Assembly: GCA_037957365.1 (NCBI GenBank) | Contig: JARHVA010000667.1 | Location: forward strand, 932,501-996,500 | Direction of reading: 5' to 3' | Length of the DNA stretch: 64,000 nucleotides | DNA from: Torreya grandis | Lineage: Eukaryota; Streptophyta; Pinopsida; Cupressales; Taxaceae | In this document: positions 12,135 through 24,639 of the stretch, one piece after another | Layout: each line of letters begins with the position of its first letter | How positions within the stretch are numbered: the stretch's first letter is position 1 | Translations under genes and position numbers: made by a program | The notes under the pieces: generated by a model | Database searches by the model: none | The model's input: the letters and a program-made list of their open reading frames with translations, nothing else | What the model was told of the DNA's origin: nothing

Positions 12135-15100
12135 TATTGAAATTAAAAGGAGAAGTTCGAATTAATTTAAATGATGCCTAATTGAGGAAAATCGAACTTT
12201 TGATGGATATAAGGGTTTTCATTGGGATGGGAGCTCATTAGGTTTTGAAATCAAAATTTTGCTAAGTCCTGAGAACAGAGCCAAGGGTTGCAGTTTTCGT
12301 TTGGCATTGGAAAACGAGCCATCTTCAGTGTTGCAGTTCAGGAGCTGTGAAATATCAGCTGATTTATTGCTTTCATAGAGGTAGCTTTATTCAGAGGTTA
12401 TCACAGAACTTCATCAGACATTGCATCATTTAGGATTTTCAGTTTGGAATTCATCCAGAAGAGTTTTTTCTTTTTGAGGCGCCTATTCCCTGAGTTTTTG
12501 ACACATCAAATAAGGGCGTACTTTTATTGGTTTGCTGCTGTCATAGAGCCATACTTCCGTACAACAGGGCTGTACCTTAAAAAAAGGGCATACTTTTTCA
12601 TCCTGGGCAAATCCCCTGCTTCTTTGATCTTCTGACTCCATCCCTTGTGGCGCCTACACCTTGGGATCACTTTCCAAGCATCAGACGGAGGAAGAAGTAG
12701 ATTAATGATGAAGCTGTACTGTTTCATGTACTCTCTTCAGCTGGCTGCAATAACCAGGGTTTCATCAAAATATTGTTGCTTTTGATTTGCATGTTACCTG
12801 ATATTAATTGTAATTGTCATAGAAGAATCAATAAATCGATTGGCAATCATTAGATTCATTAGATTCTATTATTTTCGGTGTTGCATTATTTTATTTGAAT
12901 TTATTTAGCAATTCTTCAAAGAATCACCACTTTCATTTGTTCATGCAAAAGCACAAAAAAACCAAAAACATCCGAAAACAAGAAAAAAAACAAGTAGTTT
13001 CAAAGAAAGTGAGAACAGGGTTTCTACAGTCTTGTGGAGAGATAAGAGAGGAAAAAACTAGCACAAAAGGTGTTTTGAGACACATTGCTGTGTAGCCTAT
13101 TCACTTGCCTATACTTCTTCAGACACTTCCTGTGACCTGCAAGAGAAGAAAACACAAACACTAGACACTGCTGGGGTTAGCATATGAAGGTAGAGAAAGA
13201 GACCACACTTTCATAAAACTAACACCCAAATGTATGCTTAGTGCAACACTCAAAAGAAGGTAAAAGCTTTGTCTTAGATTCAAGATAAAATTTTGTAAGG
13301 CTTCGCCATACAAGCTGAGAGATCCCCTCAAATGAGAAATTACAATGTCTAGAGTGCTAGAACTAGAAGCTGACAAATCCCTAGGAAAGGGACCCATGCT
13401 AAGTCAAACATCTGCTGAGACAAGAGGCCATGTTGTTGCCGTGTTTTCTAGATTTGGATATGGAAACCATGCTGTAGGCTGTCCAAACCGCTGCCTTTGT
13501 TGTCCTTGGCTTACAAAAGTATGTGCTACTCCTTCCAGCAACTGACAAAGCCATTTTGAAGTTGTGGTTGGACTGTGTTTTCTTCAATCCCTGGGTGCGA
13601 CTTGGCTGCACATTAAAAGCTTGGTGTGAAAACACAGTTGCACCTTCTATCGTTCGAAAACCAATCCTTCTATTGGTTCTCGGTAAAGACTATTTCACCT
13701 AAGTGCATTTACTCTTCTTGCTGACGACCCTTGTGCCACTTGCCTTGGTTGGTTGGTCCTTGGGTCTGCGCTTTTGATCTGTCACGCCACTTGGAATGTT
13801 TTGAGCTTTTACTTTATTATGCTGCGTGGCCACGTTCTGGGTTATCCGCCTTGTTCTCTTTTACTTTGTTATTTCTCTTTGCCTTGGCTTTTTCCCTTTT
13901 TGTCTTTAACCATTTGGGTTCTCGGGTGCTTGTTTCTCGAGCCTTTGTATTTATCTTTTTTGTTTTCCGAACTTATTCGGGCTCTTGGGTCTTCGCAATC
14001 CTTCGGACATTTTGTCCGAAGGACATGGTGAAGACAAGCCCGCCCGAAGGAAAAGACAAGGAAAAAGGGAAGAAGTGAGCAAAGAAATGCGAAGACCCGA
14101 GAGTCTGGACGTTCGGACATTTTGTCTGAAGGATTTCCTTTCGTCTTTCTTTTGCCTTTGTCGGCCTTCGGGCTTTTGGTAATGTCGAATTTCTTCGGAC
14201 ATTGTCTTAAGAAATTCTCTTTTGGGCTTGCCTTTGCTCCTTTCTTTCGGTGGGCCTTTGTGCTGCGCTTTCCTTCGACATTTTGTCTGAAGGAATTCTT
14301 TCCTTTGATTGCTTCTTTTCTCGAAGGGCATGTGCCCTTCGGGCCTTTTGTCTTCGTCCTCTCTTTCTTAAAGTGCCCTCCGCAAAGGCTTCTCCCATCC
14401 AAAAGTGCCCTCTGCAAGGGCAGGTGCCCTTCAAAAACTCTAAAAATAACCCTTCGGAGAAGTGAAAAGAGTCCTCTTTCTTGACCAAGTGCCCTCTGCA
14501 AAGACGCTTACCCTTAGGAACTTTTGCAATTGCCCTACATGCATTCGAAGTGCCCTCCGTGGAAATTCTTTGCCTTTGCGAGCCGCTTAGACTAAATCGG
14601 GTCCTTGGAGAGAACTTATAAAGTTGCTTAAGTAAGGCCTCTTGACAAACCCGAATGCTTCTTCTAGATCCTTTCAGGTTCTCCAATGCCGCCTACTTTG
14701 GACTTTGGACTTGCTCCAACTTATGAAATTTCATGAGTAAGACCCCTCAACAAACCCGATTGCAACTGTCTTGACCCATTCGGGTTTCTGGATTGCTTCT
14801 GCTTATAAGACAAAACAAGTAAAATCATTTGGAGAACCCAATTAGGTCTAGCAAGACCAAATCGGGTTTTACAAGTGACTTTACTTACGAACTTTTCACA
14901 AGTAAAGTCGTTTACAAAACCCGGAATGTACTATGGGGACCAAGTAATTGCATTTGGAAAGCCCGAAGTAGTTCCCCTTGACAAGCCCGAAATACACTTT
15001 GGTTAAATGAAATGAGGTAAACACTTGGTTTTTTCATGGAACAGGTCTGACAGGGAACCTTGATGAATGATTTTAGCCAAAACATGGATTTAAGACTTAT

Positions 15101-16568
15101 GCACAAAAGAGGGGGTGCCCATTTTTTACTCTAAATGACCAAAAAATGGTCAACAGTATGGAAAAGGGAGCTTTCAGGCAAGAAAATGGTAGGTCTTTGG
15201 GAGGACTTCGGGTTTTTCAGCAGTGACAACTTCAGGATTTTTGAAGGCACAGTGCAAATCGGGTTTCCAGTAGTGCTTAGCTGCGAAATGTTTCATAAGT
15301 AGAAGTAATTCGGATTTACAAACCTGAATTACTCATAGTGTATTTCGGGTTCTCCAAGGGGCTTGACAAACCCGATTTGGTCTTGAAAAATGGTGCTTCT
15401 CGAGTTCTTCAAGAGACGAGTCTTTTTCAAAAATCTGAAGGGCATTTTCAAAATGCCGAAGGGTCTTTTTAGGGCAAAAAGGGTCCAGTCACTTTCTCGA
15501 AGGTACACTTTAACTTTTTTGAAGGGCTTTTTCTTCTCCAAGTGGACAGTTGCAATTTTTCTGACGGGTATGTTACCCTTCGGGAGGATCATTTTAAAAT
15601 TCCCGAAGGGTATCTTTCCCTTTGGAGGGTATCTTTCCCTTCGGGAGGATCATTTGTGGAAATCCGAAGGGACATGCAGAAAGCCGGAAGGGTCTTTTAC
15701 CCTTTGGGAAAGTCCATTATGAAAAGCCCGAAGGGTAGTTTCCAAAGAAAGACGCGGACAAAAAGTAATTTGTTCGAAGAAATTCCTTCGAGAGATTTGC
15801 CCGAAAGAAATAAGCCGAGAGGGAAGCCTGAGACCAAGTGTCCGAAGGAAATGATGGGCCAATGGACGTCAAAATCAGGATAAGCGACTAGCCGTTGGGA
15901 GTAACCGGGTTTGAAAAGCCCGAAGTCTTAAGGCTTGGCAAGCAACAAAGTGAAAAGACTTCAAGATGGACAAGCCCGAAGTAAGTAGTCTTAGAGAACC
16001 CGAATTACTCTGCATAAAGTAAATAGGGTTTCTAAAAGTACTCTACTTAAAAGGCTTTATAAGCGAAGGCCCTGAGAAAGTCCGAAGTTGAAGAGGCCAA
16101 AGAACCCGAATTACTCTGCATAGAGTAAATCGGGATTCTACGAGGGCTCGACTTAAGCTTGGTTTGGCGACACTAGAATCATGATGCAACAAATGGAAGG
16201 CTGCCACGTGGCGCAACTGGAGCAGAAAGGGCCAATTAGTAAAAGACAAGCGGCACAAGAATGTTCAATAAACATGGGAGAGTTCGAGCGGCTGGTCGCT
16301 GGAAGTTATGAAGGCTCCCATCCGCCATGGTTCATTGCCCACAATTGTCATTTGTCGCTTAAATGCATCATGCTAAGAAGAAACATTTCAGTTGCTCATA
16401 GCATGACTTTTCAGATGTGCCAAAGAAAGTCTTAAAGACAGGAGGGGCTCAAGAGTATTGGGTGGTGATCTGGAATGATGCATTTATGAACATTAGGGAA
16501 GGACAATAGGAGGTGCCAGCCATCTGCAACTTCTTCTTTCCTCCTGTTTCTCTCTTTTCCCTTTTCCT

Positions 16569-16577
16569 TATAAATAG
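16569..16577 (+). promoter_or_regulatory. TATA box of LTR D
   Basis: TATAAATAG followed by a purine-rich AGGCC stretch is a textbook plant TATA box, about 680 bp before the LTR end. In an intact element it would drive genomic transcript synthesis from U3. No downstream gene is present in this solo LTR. Confidence 0.6.
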
Positions 16578-17251
16578 AGGCCTTGGAGCCTAGAAATGTA
16601 TCCTCGGACTAGTGATAAAATCACTATGCGAAAATCGTTGTGTAATGGACCTTTGAAGCAATAAAGATTGTTTTTACCTATCTCTTTATCTAAAAATTGT
16701 GTTGAGTTAGCTTGTGCGCTAATGTGTTGTGAAGAAGCATCCTTCCAACCTTGTTGCCCTTCTTTCTTGCTTGTTTTCAAGTACTTTCCAGTTAATTGTA
16801 GGTTTGAACTCGTGCTTTTCGGCCATTTGTGGATAATTGATGTGAATTTTGAAATTCCTCTTTGCCTCATGTGTGGTTCAATAAGCTTAGCTTAAGAAAT
16901 ACTTATGCAAGTTCGTTGGTTAGGAGGTTGCGTATGCCAACTTGTCTTATGCTGAATTAGTGTCTTTCCCAAGCCGGGTGGATCATTTACTTTCGGTGCA
17001 TCACCTCCCTTAGCTTAGTTTTCTTTTCAAGTAATCTCTTTCCCCTTTTCCTTGGCTATTAGTAGAATTTAGCGTAGAAACCCAAAGAGCTGAAGTGAAA
17101 CATCTAAAGAACTAGCCTCGTAAAAAAGTCTAGAGGTTCAACCTCACCATAGAACACCCACATCCTGAGATTGTTTCCATGCTTATAGCTAAAAGTGAGA
17201 GAGCTTGAAGAACTCTCTTGCAAGGGTGCAAATCTAGTCTATAACATATCC

Positions 17252-18266
17252 TTTGACTTCCTCTGCGTAAATTTGATCTCAACTTCGCCATGCTGAAAAT
17301 GATGAAGCAACCCGTCGAAACCCATCCAAACTATAGTGCCAACCCTGTCACTACCTGGATCCCAATACAAACGAACCTCACATCCATCCGTCATGAAGAG
17401 ATACAAATATATGAAAGTATCTGCAACACAACATCTCTCCCTATCCTCTGCCAAACTCCCATGGATGTGCTGACTAACCAAGCCATCATACCCACTGCCA
17501 CAACAACCTCCAGGAAGCCCCGTCTCCCATTGAAACCCAGAAGTGGCAAAATCTGTCAGGTACACACTAGCATGATGGTAATCCAACCTCTGATCCTGCA
17601 AGTAATCCCTTGCAAACCATTGAGTTGATTACTTGCAGCCTCTAGTCTCATCTTTTGAAGATGGTAACTCTGAGCACATAAATGATTTGCTTCCCTCGAC
17701 TGCGCAACGAGAATCATCATACAAGCTATCTATCCCATGCGCACAAGAGTTGTGCATCGAATACAAATCGTGCACGGGTGAATCAAAAACAAAATTGTAG
17801 GCACTCCTCACCATGCACACACTGTAAAACTCCTCAGTGAGCCTGCCTCGAATCTTGATGCACTAGACGGATCCCAAACACTGTGATGATTGCTCGAAAC
17901 TGTACTAGTGTCAGGAGGAAGATCAACATCTAACTCGAAGAGTGGATTATCATAACCCAATCTAGAATCATACTCAAATAATGGATTATTCACAAACTGC
18001 ACAACCACTCCGTGCTGATTTGAATCATCCATCTCCCAACCCTTGGAACAAAGGCTTGAATCGAACTCTTGAACAACCTCCTCTCTCCTTGCGCCCTTCT
18101 CTCTACTAAGAGAGATAAAACACAAACTCCCACCATCATGTAAGCCATTAGCTCTACCCACTTCCTCAACGAAGGTACTACTGTTATGTACCACACGGGA
18201 TGGCTCCAATGACATAATAGAAGTTGCTGATTTGACAATATCTTCACACACTCCTTCCATAGTAAT
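17252..18266 (-). pseudogene. A1 ORF, middle part with NPLFE and WDPG motifs
   Basis: This continues the frame from 30664 after removal of element C, with one TSD copy kept. The protein is acidic and has two NPLFE motifs (NNPLFEYD near 17970-17990 and DNPLFELD near 17932-17951), then WDPSSASRF (about 17868) and, after a frame change near 17810, a WDPG motif (17354-17364). I do not recognise the protein. The paired NPLF/NPFC motifs recur in A2, and WDPG or WDLG in A4 and A2. Stops and frame changes show it is a relic. Confidence 0.6.
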
Positions 18267-21200
18267 TGTTGGCAATTCTTCCACATGTCAAATTGTCTCT
18301 TGCCATTCGAAAAGTTCATGTCTTTAGCCAAGTAAGAAAGACTACAAAGGAAAGAATACATTGTATAGACTAATTGTAAATACTCATTTGCAAAGACCTT
18401 GGCTACAACTGGATTTCCTTCAGACAATTTGTCCTAAGGAATGGTTCATCAAAGAAGGGGTTTTCACATAGCTTCGGGAGGTTGAAAACAATAAGTCTAT
18501 CAAAGGGAAGACAAAGACAAATTTCCCACAGACCTTTTGTCCACAGGAAATCCGAAAGAATGAACTATGCAATAAGTCCGAAGGAATTGCCAGGGCTAAG
18601 TCTATCAAAGAGAAGACAGACAAAAATCCCGCAGACCTTTTGTCCATAGGAAATCCGAAAGAATGAACTATGCAATAAGTTCGAAGGAATTGCAAGGGCT
18701 AATTCTATCAAAGAGAGGACAAATCAAAAAAACCCGAAGGGTAAGGTAACCTTCGGAAGGGTGATTGACAAAAAACCTGAAGGGTAGGTACCCTTCGGGA
18801 AGGTACACGTCAATTTTGGAAAAGTCGTTTGCAAGAAACCGGAAGGGCATGTGTCCTTCAAGAAGGTCTATCTCATGATCCTTAAGAGCTTTTACAAAAG
18901 CCCGAAGGGCATGTGCCCTTTGGGAAGGACGTTTTCAAAATTCCCGAAGGGTACCCTTCGGGAAGGTTATAGGTTGCCTTCGGAAAAGGAATGGTTCAAA
19001 AAGGAGGTGCCCGTGGAAGATATCCTTTGAAAGAATTGGCAAACATAAAATCTGAAAAACAAAAGTTTGCAGAATTGAAAAAGACTAGGACATTATTTCT
19101 GAAAAACAAAAAATCCATAGGAAAAGAGCTTCAGACATTTTTTTTCCGAAAGGAGAAGCCAAAATACCCAGAGGAAATTGGCCAAGGGAGATGACAACAA
19201 ATTCGAAAGAAGGGAGATGACAAAAAATCCGAAAGAATAAAGACCAAGGGTAATGTTGACGTTGTGGATTGCACCCTTGAAAGAAGGCTGGGCTTCTCTC
19301 TTCCACGCGGCACAATGGAGACTCCCCTCTTGCTGTGGGTCTGGCAAAACTGAGGGGAGAATCTCTAGATAAGGGGTAGCTCCCTTTGATGCATCTCTGA
19401 GGTCTTTTACTACTACTGCTAACAATGGGGGGGGTGAAAAGAGAGATAAAATACTGAAAATATAACCTAAACTAAAGCAGTGATGCACCAAAATAGTTGG
19501 TCTACTTAGCTTTGGCATACACTTTACACCAAAAACAAGTTGATATACACTTCATTTGACATGAGAAAATCTTCTGCATCAGTGTTCAATAAGGGGTCCT
19601 CTGGAGATATGGGGAGGAAGCACCACCAGAGGTGTTCTAAGACACACTATGGCAGCCTGTTCACATGCACCTATACTCTGCTGTGGACACTTCTTGCTGA
19701 CCTGCAAAAGAACTCACAATACACTAAACATGCTGGAATCATTCTGTGAAAGCATGAAAGAAAATGACTTAACACAAGACAAAACCATAGACATGCAAAA
19801 GTGCAAACTCAAATGGAGGTAAAAATGTTATGTCTTGATTCAAGGTAAAATCTTGTAGGGCTTCGCCATACAAGCTGAGAGATCTATTCTTCTCTTGAGA
19901 GGTTACAATATATATAGCATAAAGAGAAAGACTTCTGACGCCTTCCAAAACAAGCAGCCCATGCTGTGTTGAATGCCTAGGGAAGAGGAAATTGCTCATG
20001 CTGATATCATCCTTCTAGAAATGGCCTAACGGAACCATGCTGTAGATATCGCAAGGCTTGACTTTAGTGCTTAAAACGTATCAAACGCTACTGCAAAAGC
20101 ATGGGTCGCTTGATTGTTTTAATGACAAGGCCGCCCCTCTTTAAGACTTACGCGATTGTCTGCTGCCGACGCTCTCTTTTGCCACTTGGGCTGATCTATT
20201 CTTTTTCGCGCTTGATTGGATGCATCTTTTGGAACATTCCAAATGTTGTCGTATGTGTGCGTGGCCGTGTTCTGGATTCTCTATTTTGTTCCCTCTTTCC
20301 TTGCTATTTCTTGTCTATTTCGTTGGATTTCCTTCGGACAGAAAGCCGGAAGGAAATCTTTATCCTTTTGTCTTGGTCTTCCTCTGCAGAAAAACTTACC
20401 TTTCGGCCTTCTTCTTTAATTATTTTCTTGAAGGTGCTCTCTACCATCCGCAAGGGTACTTTTGGGCCCATAATTGCCCTTCGCAGCCTGTTGGAACGGT
20501 CCAGTTTGCTTCTTGACTGCCCTCCGCAAGGGCACTTTGTCTTTAGAACTTTGTAAAAGACTTTCATTCTTTGAACCAGGCCATTCCCTTGCCAAATGGC
20601 TTGTGCAAACCAACTGCCCAAAACAGGATAAGCCTATGGATCAACCCAAGACGTCTACAAGACTCAAGTCATTTGATTCTTTATAGAGACAGGCTTATTA
20701 CAAAAGGGAGAAAACACAATTTGCAGAAGGGTGGATACATAAAAGATTGACTGCTCAAGATAGTAGGGAAGGAAGGAGACCGATTTTGGCCTGCAGGACC
20801 AAAAAATGGTCAACAGGTAAAACAAAAAAACTGAAGAAAATTAGCCAAAACAAAATATCCAAAAAAATCCGAGACCAAGGGACAATTCCCGTGGACTTTT
20901 TGTCTGCAAGAAGTTGAAAGCAAAAAGCCTAGACAGAACAAAGTCCGTAGGAAAGAAAAAAGACTAAAGTCCGCAGAAAAATGCTGAAGAAAATAAGATG
21001 TCTGGAAAGACAAGCCAAGGCAAATAAAAACAAAAAAGACACAGGCAGACCAAAATAAGAGAAAATACATGCAAGGGACCAAAAGTGACTGCCAGAAATA
21101 GATGCACCTTCAGAGGCTCAAGCGGGATCATGCAAAGTAACTGTCATTTCGTTCCTAGATTGGCAAAGTGAAGTCTTTAGTTTTAGACATGGCTTAGTTG

Positions 21201-22059
21201 AACATGCACAAAGTCAACCGTATGAATTCACTGTCTAATTCTAGCGCCAAGGAGCTTTCATGCAAAGAGGAAGAAGACAAAATAGATATTTTTTGGAAGG
21301 CTTAGTTATCTCCTTGAACTAAAAATAGACTCACGTGAAGTGATAGTTGATCTTCCTCTTCTAATTTTAGTGCCACCTCTTGCCACCTCTTGTTTTGGCA
21401 CATTCTTTCTATATTAATCGCTTTTTAGCGTTGTAAAAATCATCCCTCTTTTGGCAAGACGATATTATGCCAAAGACTTAGTGTAACCTTTTTTAGATTA
21501 ATTTTTAGCAAGCTGGTATAGTGTATTTTGTCATTGATTTGCACAAGTGATAGAGTTTTCTTTCTTGCCAAGTCTTGATCCGTACCTAGTTACTAGCTGG
21601 TCATGTTATGCAGGGCATGTTTTGTGTTTGAACGTCTTTTGACTGAGTCTATAGTGGATGTTAGTGTCTTCAATCAGACCTATTTTACCATTTCCCTCAA
21701 GCTTAGATTACAAGATAGAACCTTTTCGTGAAATACTTATGCATATTGATCAATTGGAGTTGAAAGTTTAGCCCTTCTCTGTCTGGATCAGTGTTTTTAA
21801 AGAGCTCAAATTGAGTGGATCAATCTAAATTCAAGGGTATTACCATCATTAGGTAGGATTTTTTTTTCAAGTTTTTTTTCTCTTTTATAGGCAGTTTGTA
21901 GTAGAGATCCTAATTGATACATCAAAGGGAGCTAGCCCTTACAATCTAGAGACTCAATCCACTAATTAGGTCACCCATAGCCTAGGATTGTTTCCATGTT
22001 TCAGCAGATTGTGAAGGCCTGAAACTATCTTCATAGGGGTGCAAATCTGATTGACAATA
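18267..22059 (+). repeat. C 5' LTR, interrupted by a B solo LTR
   Basis: Aligns with 28401-30663 except for 19254-20815, an insertion bounded by GGTAA. The LTR holds arrays of AATCCGAAAGAATGAACTATGC units (about 18520-18700) and of CCCGAAGGG palindromes (about 18725-18960). A TATA-like TCTATATTAATCG lies at about 21408-21420. The terminal CA has become TA. Confidence 0.9.
19254..20815 (-). mobile_element. Solo LTR B (second copy) in the C 5' LTR
   Basis: Flanked by exact GGTAA (19249-19253 and 20816-20820). Minus-strand start TGTTGACCATTTTTTGGTCC, end CAACGTCAACA. It is 1562 bp, shorter than other B LTRs because it lacks the minisatellite block found near the U3 start. The interior repeats the B-specific run CTCAGCTTGTATGGCGAAGCCC (minus strand, about 19855-19885). 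Confidence 0.93.
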
Positions 22060-22060
22060 A

Positions 22061-22080
22061 TTTTTAGCACGTCTAGTGGA
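22061..22080 (+). other. C primer binding site, decayed
   Basis: TTTTTAGCACGTCTAGTGGAACC starts 2 bp after the LTR and corresponds position by position to TTTTTGGCGCGCTCAGTGGGACC after the B 5' LTR. The differences are mostly G-to-A or C-to-T at CpG sites. The intact form starts TGGCGC, the type used by many plant gypsy elements of the Tat and Athila groups. Which tRNA is used is not determined. Confidence 0.6.
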
Positions 22081-22277
22081 ACCACGAAGAAGTTTTTGCA
22101 TATCTGAAAAAAATTTGTAGCAGAAAAAGATATCATCTAGTTGCAGAGCTCATATCATCATTTAGGCAATTCATTCATGCCAAAGGTCACTACAAGGTCA
22201 ACAACTAAAGGTACTCCTTTTGAATTTTTATCATATAAAGGTTTAAGAGGGCAAAGCCATATCCTCAAAAGCAATAT

Positions 22278-23030
22278 TTGCCTCTTAGTCAGCATATTGT
22301 TCTAAGCACTACAATCCCCACCATCTATATGGCCATTATAAATCAAGTGTTTGCTCCATTCAATAGAGGAAGCCCACTGAATTTAGCTCAGTTTGATGAT
22401 ATTCCAGTGTCTGCCCTCAAGAGCATTTCATTCTTCCTAGGTGAAAATCAAACAACCCCTATTGAGCATATCCAAGATGTTGCTAATCTCTGTTTAATCC
22501 ATAATATTGTTGAAAATAATGTTGCTATTAGATTGTTGGCTGCCTCCTTTAAGGGAAAAGCATTGCAATGGTATATAAATTTGCCACTTAATTCCATTGC
22601 CACCTGGGACGAATTGAGTGCAGTGTTGGTCAAGCACAAATCTGATCATCTCTCTTTGGTTGAGCAATTGACCGCCATAACAAGATCTCCTCATGAGTTC
22701 ATGTCTGATTTTAACCTCAGATTCCAAAGAACATGGACTAGGATACTTGCGTTGATTATGCCATCCTCTCAATATGCATTTTTGTACTATTTGAAAGCTC
22801 TTAATTTTGACATTATTGTGATGATACAGTCAATGAGTGGTACTACTTTGCTGGATGCTTATGAGGTTACAATTAACGTTGAAAATAGTTTGATACAAAC
22901 TGGTAAGCTTTCTCCAAGACCTCCAATGCCCATATTTTCAGAAATAAATTTTATATCAGCACCTCAAGTTCAAATTACAGCCCCTACTAGTCAAGCTAGT
23001 GAGATAGAAGAGTTGAAAAGTTTGCTGTAG
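22278..23030 (+). pseudogene. Element C gag
   Basis: A 250-residue open frame with the retrotransposon gag core: PIEHIQDVANLCLIHNI, then FKGKALQWYINLP, TWDELSAVLVKH and EFMSDFNLRFQRTW. It ends at a TAG at about 23028, after which gag-like sequence rich in Gln and Pro continues with stops to about 23500. No zinc knuckle is seen. Gag would assemble the particle for this autonomous-type element. The start chosen is the first Met; a leader of about 220 bp separates it from the LTR. Confidence 0.85.
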
Positions 23031-23872
23031 TATTTTAAAAATGAAATAGTACAGCTCAAAAAACAACAATTTCAGTAAAATAGGCCCTATCAACAATAAA
23101 ATCAGAACACCTATAAGTCCTTCAAAGATCAAAGGCCTCCTTATCAGTGTTTCAGAGAAAATAGACCACCTTATCAAGCGCAAGGAGCCATAACTCCATC
23201 TAAGCCATATGTTGCTCTTGATCCGAATGCTCCTTCCACTTCAAAAGCCATTGTTCCAACCCCACTTCAAACTAATTTGGTGCAGGATTCAGGTTGACAG
23301 CCCTCAAATTTCAATGATGCTCAAAACCAAACCTTGGTATCACAGAGCATCACCATGCCACAAATGACACAAGAAGAGTTTTCTTTTCAAGGAGGTTAGT
23401 ATCAAGATACAGGTTTGGCATCATAAGGAAAGACTCATCAAGTTCAAGGGCACCTTGATGCTATTAATGTAAATTGGTAAGTAGATGATTGTGTTGCTTT
23501 TACTTAGGACGTTAAAACTAACGATACAAGTGGTCAAGTTGCAGCTATAACCTATCAAAGGCTAAAAGAAGAGCTATTGATGAGGCTCAAGCGGTGACAA
23601 ATACTTCAAGTACTAGTATTGTTGCTAAGAGTACAAAAGAGCAACTTGCTGCCCCTACAACTCAGAAAAATCAGAATATAGAGGTTAGTAAAGTTCATCA
23701 ACTACCTCTAGTTCGTGAATAGCCAGTGCTCTAGAAAGTACAGCCAAAGGTTAGTAGATCTCATTTCAATGTAGTAGATCAGATGAAGTCTAACATCAGC
23801 TTTAGTATGTGAGTTTTTTTTTCAATTCCAGGACAAAAAAATAAGCTTATCCAAGAGCTTTTAGCTTTTAAA

Positions 23873-24480
23873 TTGACTCCAAAACTGGTTGAGAAAGAAG
23901 GGGTTGTCTTAGCTAATTCAGATCAGCCAACTAAGCAACAGGTACAACAAGCAAATAAGATTGCAAAGGTTGACAAAATTGAGGTCAAATCAAAGAAAAC
24001 TCCTTTCTACCTTTCTTTGATAGTAAGAGATACTTTGGTTCATAGTTGTATGGTAGATAGTGGAGCTAGTAGTATAGTCATGCTTAAACAGATTCCAGAT
24101 AAGTTTGAACTCGTTTATGAGCCAAATACTAAAAGAGTATTGCAACTAGATGGATCACCAACAAAGACAGTAGGCATCATCAATGATTTGAAATTGACAT
24201 TACATGCATGCCCTAATGTTACTATTCAACATGATGTTGTGGTAGACTTGCCTCCTTACTTTGCTATGTGCCTCTCAAGGGATTTCACCTCAAAGATTGG
24301 GGGATATTTATCAACGGATTGGACCTATTTGCTGTTCAGAACCAGGTATGGTACAAAAGTTACAATTCATTTAGAGCCTATTGCACGTTTTCATATGGAG
24401 CCATATACACCAAGTGTTGTCAATGCTAATTGTATAATCACAAATGAGGCAACAAAAAGTAGTGAAGTAGAAAAGGAATC
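23873..24480 (+). pseudogene. Element C aspartic protease
   Basis: The frame shows SLIVRDTLVHSCMVDSGASS, the flap-and-active-site pattern of retropepsins with catalytic Asp in DSGAS at about 24057. It is followed by QLDGSPTKTVGIINDLKLTL and DVVVDLPPYFAMCLSRDF, typical of gypsy proteases of the Tat/Athila type. The same open frame runs without a stop into the RNase H-like domain, so protease and that domain were one polyprotein. Confidence 0.8.
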
Positions 24481-24639
24481 ACCTCTGGATGGAGTTCCAG
24501 ATTTGTTTCTTGATGAGTGGACTTTTACTTTGCATAAACATGATCCTTATACGCTAATTGAAGAAGAGGGTCTTGGTGTGTATTGCCTTCATGAGAATGA
24601 TGCACCAATTCCAGCCATGGTCAAAGAAGATGAGTCTAA

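Larger units (their letters stand above)
6812..13028 (+). mobile_element. Solo LTR A' (A family), interrupted by copia
   Basis: Flanked by GTCCT (6807-6811) and GTCTT (13029-13033), one mismatch. It starts TGTCATGTCCCC and ends TTTCTACA. The start shares GATTAGCCTATTAT..GACCCTCGTAG with the minus strand of the A1 LTR, which puts it in the A family in the + orientation. Without the copia insertion it is about 1.36 kb. No internal region is present, so it is a solo LTR. Confidence 0.82.
6467..15155 (-). mobile_element. Solo LTR B (first copy), interrupted by LTR A' and copia
   Basis: The element is flanked by exact GTATG repeats (6462-6466 and 15156-15160). On the minus strand it starts TGTTGACCATTTTTTGGTC and ends CACGTCAACA. 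Positions 6812-13033 are a later insertion, leaving about 2.47 kb. The segment 13034-15155 contains many TTCGGACATTTTGTCCGAA palindromes (14000-14022, 14112-14132, 14272-14293). Several long open frames here, on both strands between 13.7 and 14.7 kb, arise from the G+C-richer palindromic sequence and are not genes. Confidence 0.88.
6421..17246 (+). mobile_element. Solo LTR D, containing three further nested elements
   Basis: A single LTR of about 2.13 kb (6421-6466 plus 15161-17246) lies in the A1 ORF. It begins TTGTTGGCCATTTTTTAGCC and ends with GGGTGCAAATCTAG...ATAACA, similar to the end of the C LTR. Flanking repeats are TATCT (6416-6420) and TATCC (17247-17251); the exact edge is uncertain by one base. 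Removing it restores the A1 reading frame. The interior is rich in CCCGAA/TTCGGG words and palindromes, and TATAAATAG lies at 16569. No internal coding region is present. Confidence 0.8.

Noticed and set aside
13731..14686. Several long overlapping open frames on both strands (for example 13869-14501 minus, 14207-14686 minus, 14122-14484 plus)
   Set aside because: They lie inside a solo LTR, in G+C-richer palindromic sequence where stops are scarce on both strands. The residues are simple Lys/Arg- or Phe/Leu-rich runs with no domain.
17290..17628. 112-codon + frame
   Set aside because: It is the opposite strand of the A1 open frame, which has motif support.
18520..18960. Regular short repeats and palindromes as a CRISPR-like array
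   Set aside because: The window is eukaryotic, the spacing is irregular, and the repeats lie within an LTR present in two copies.
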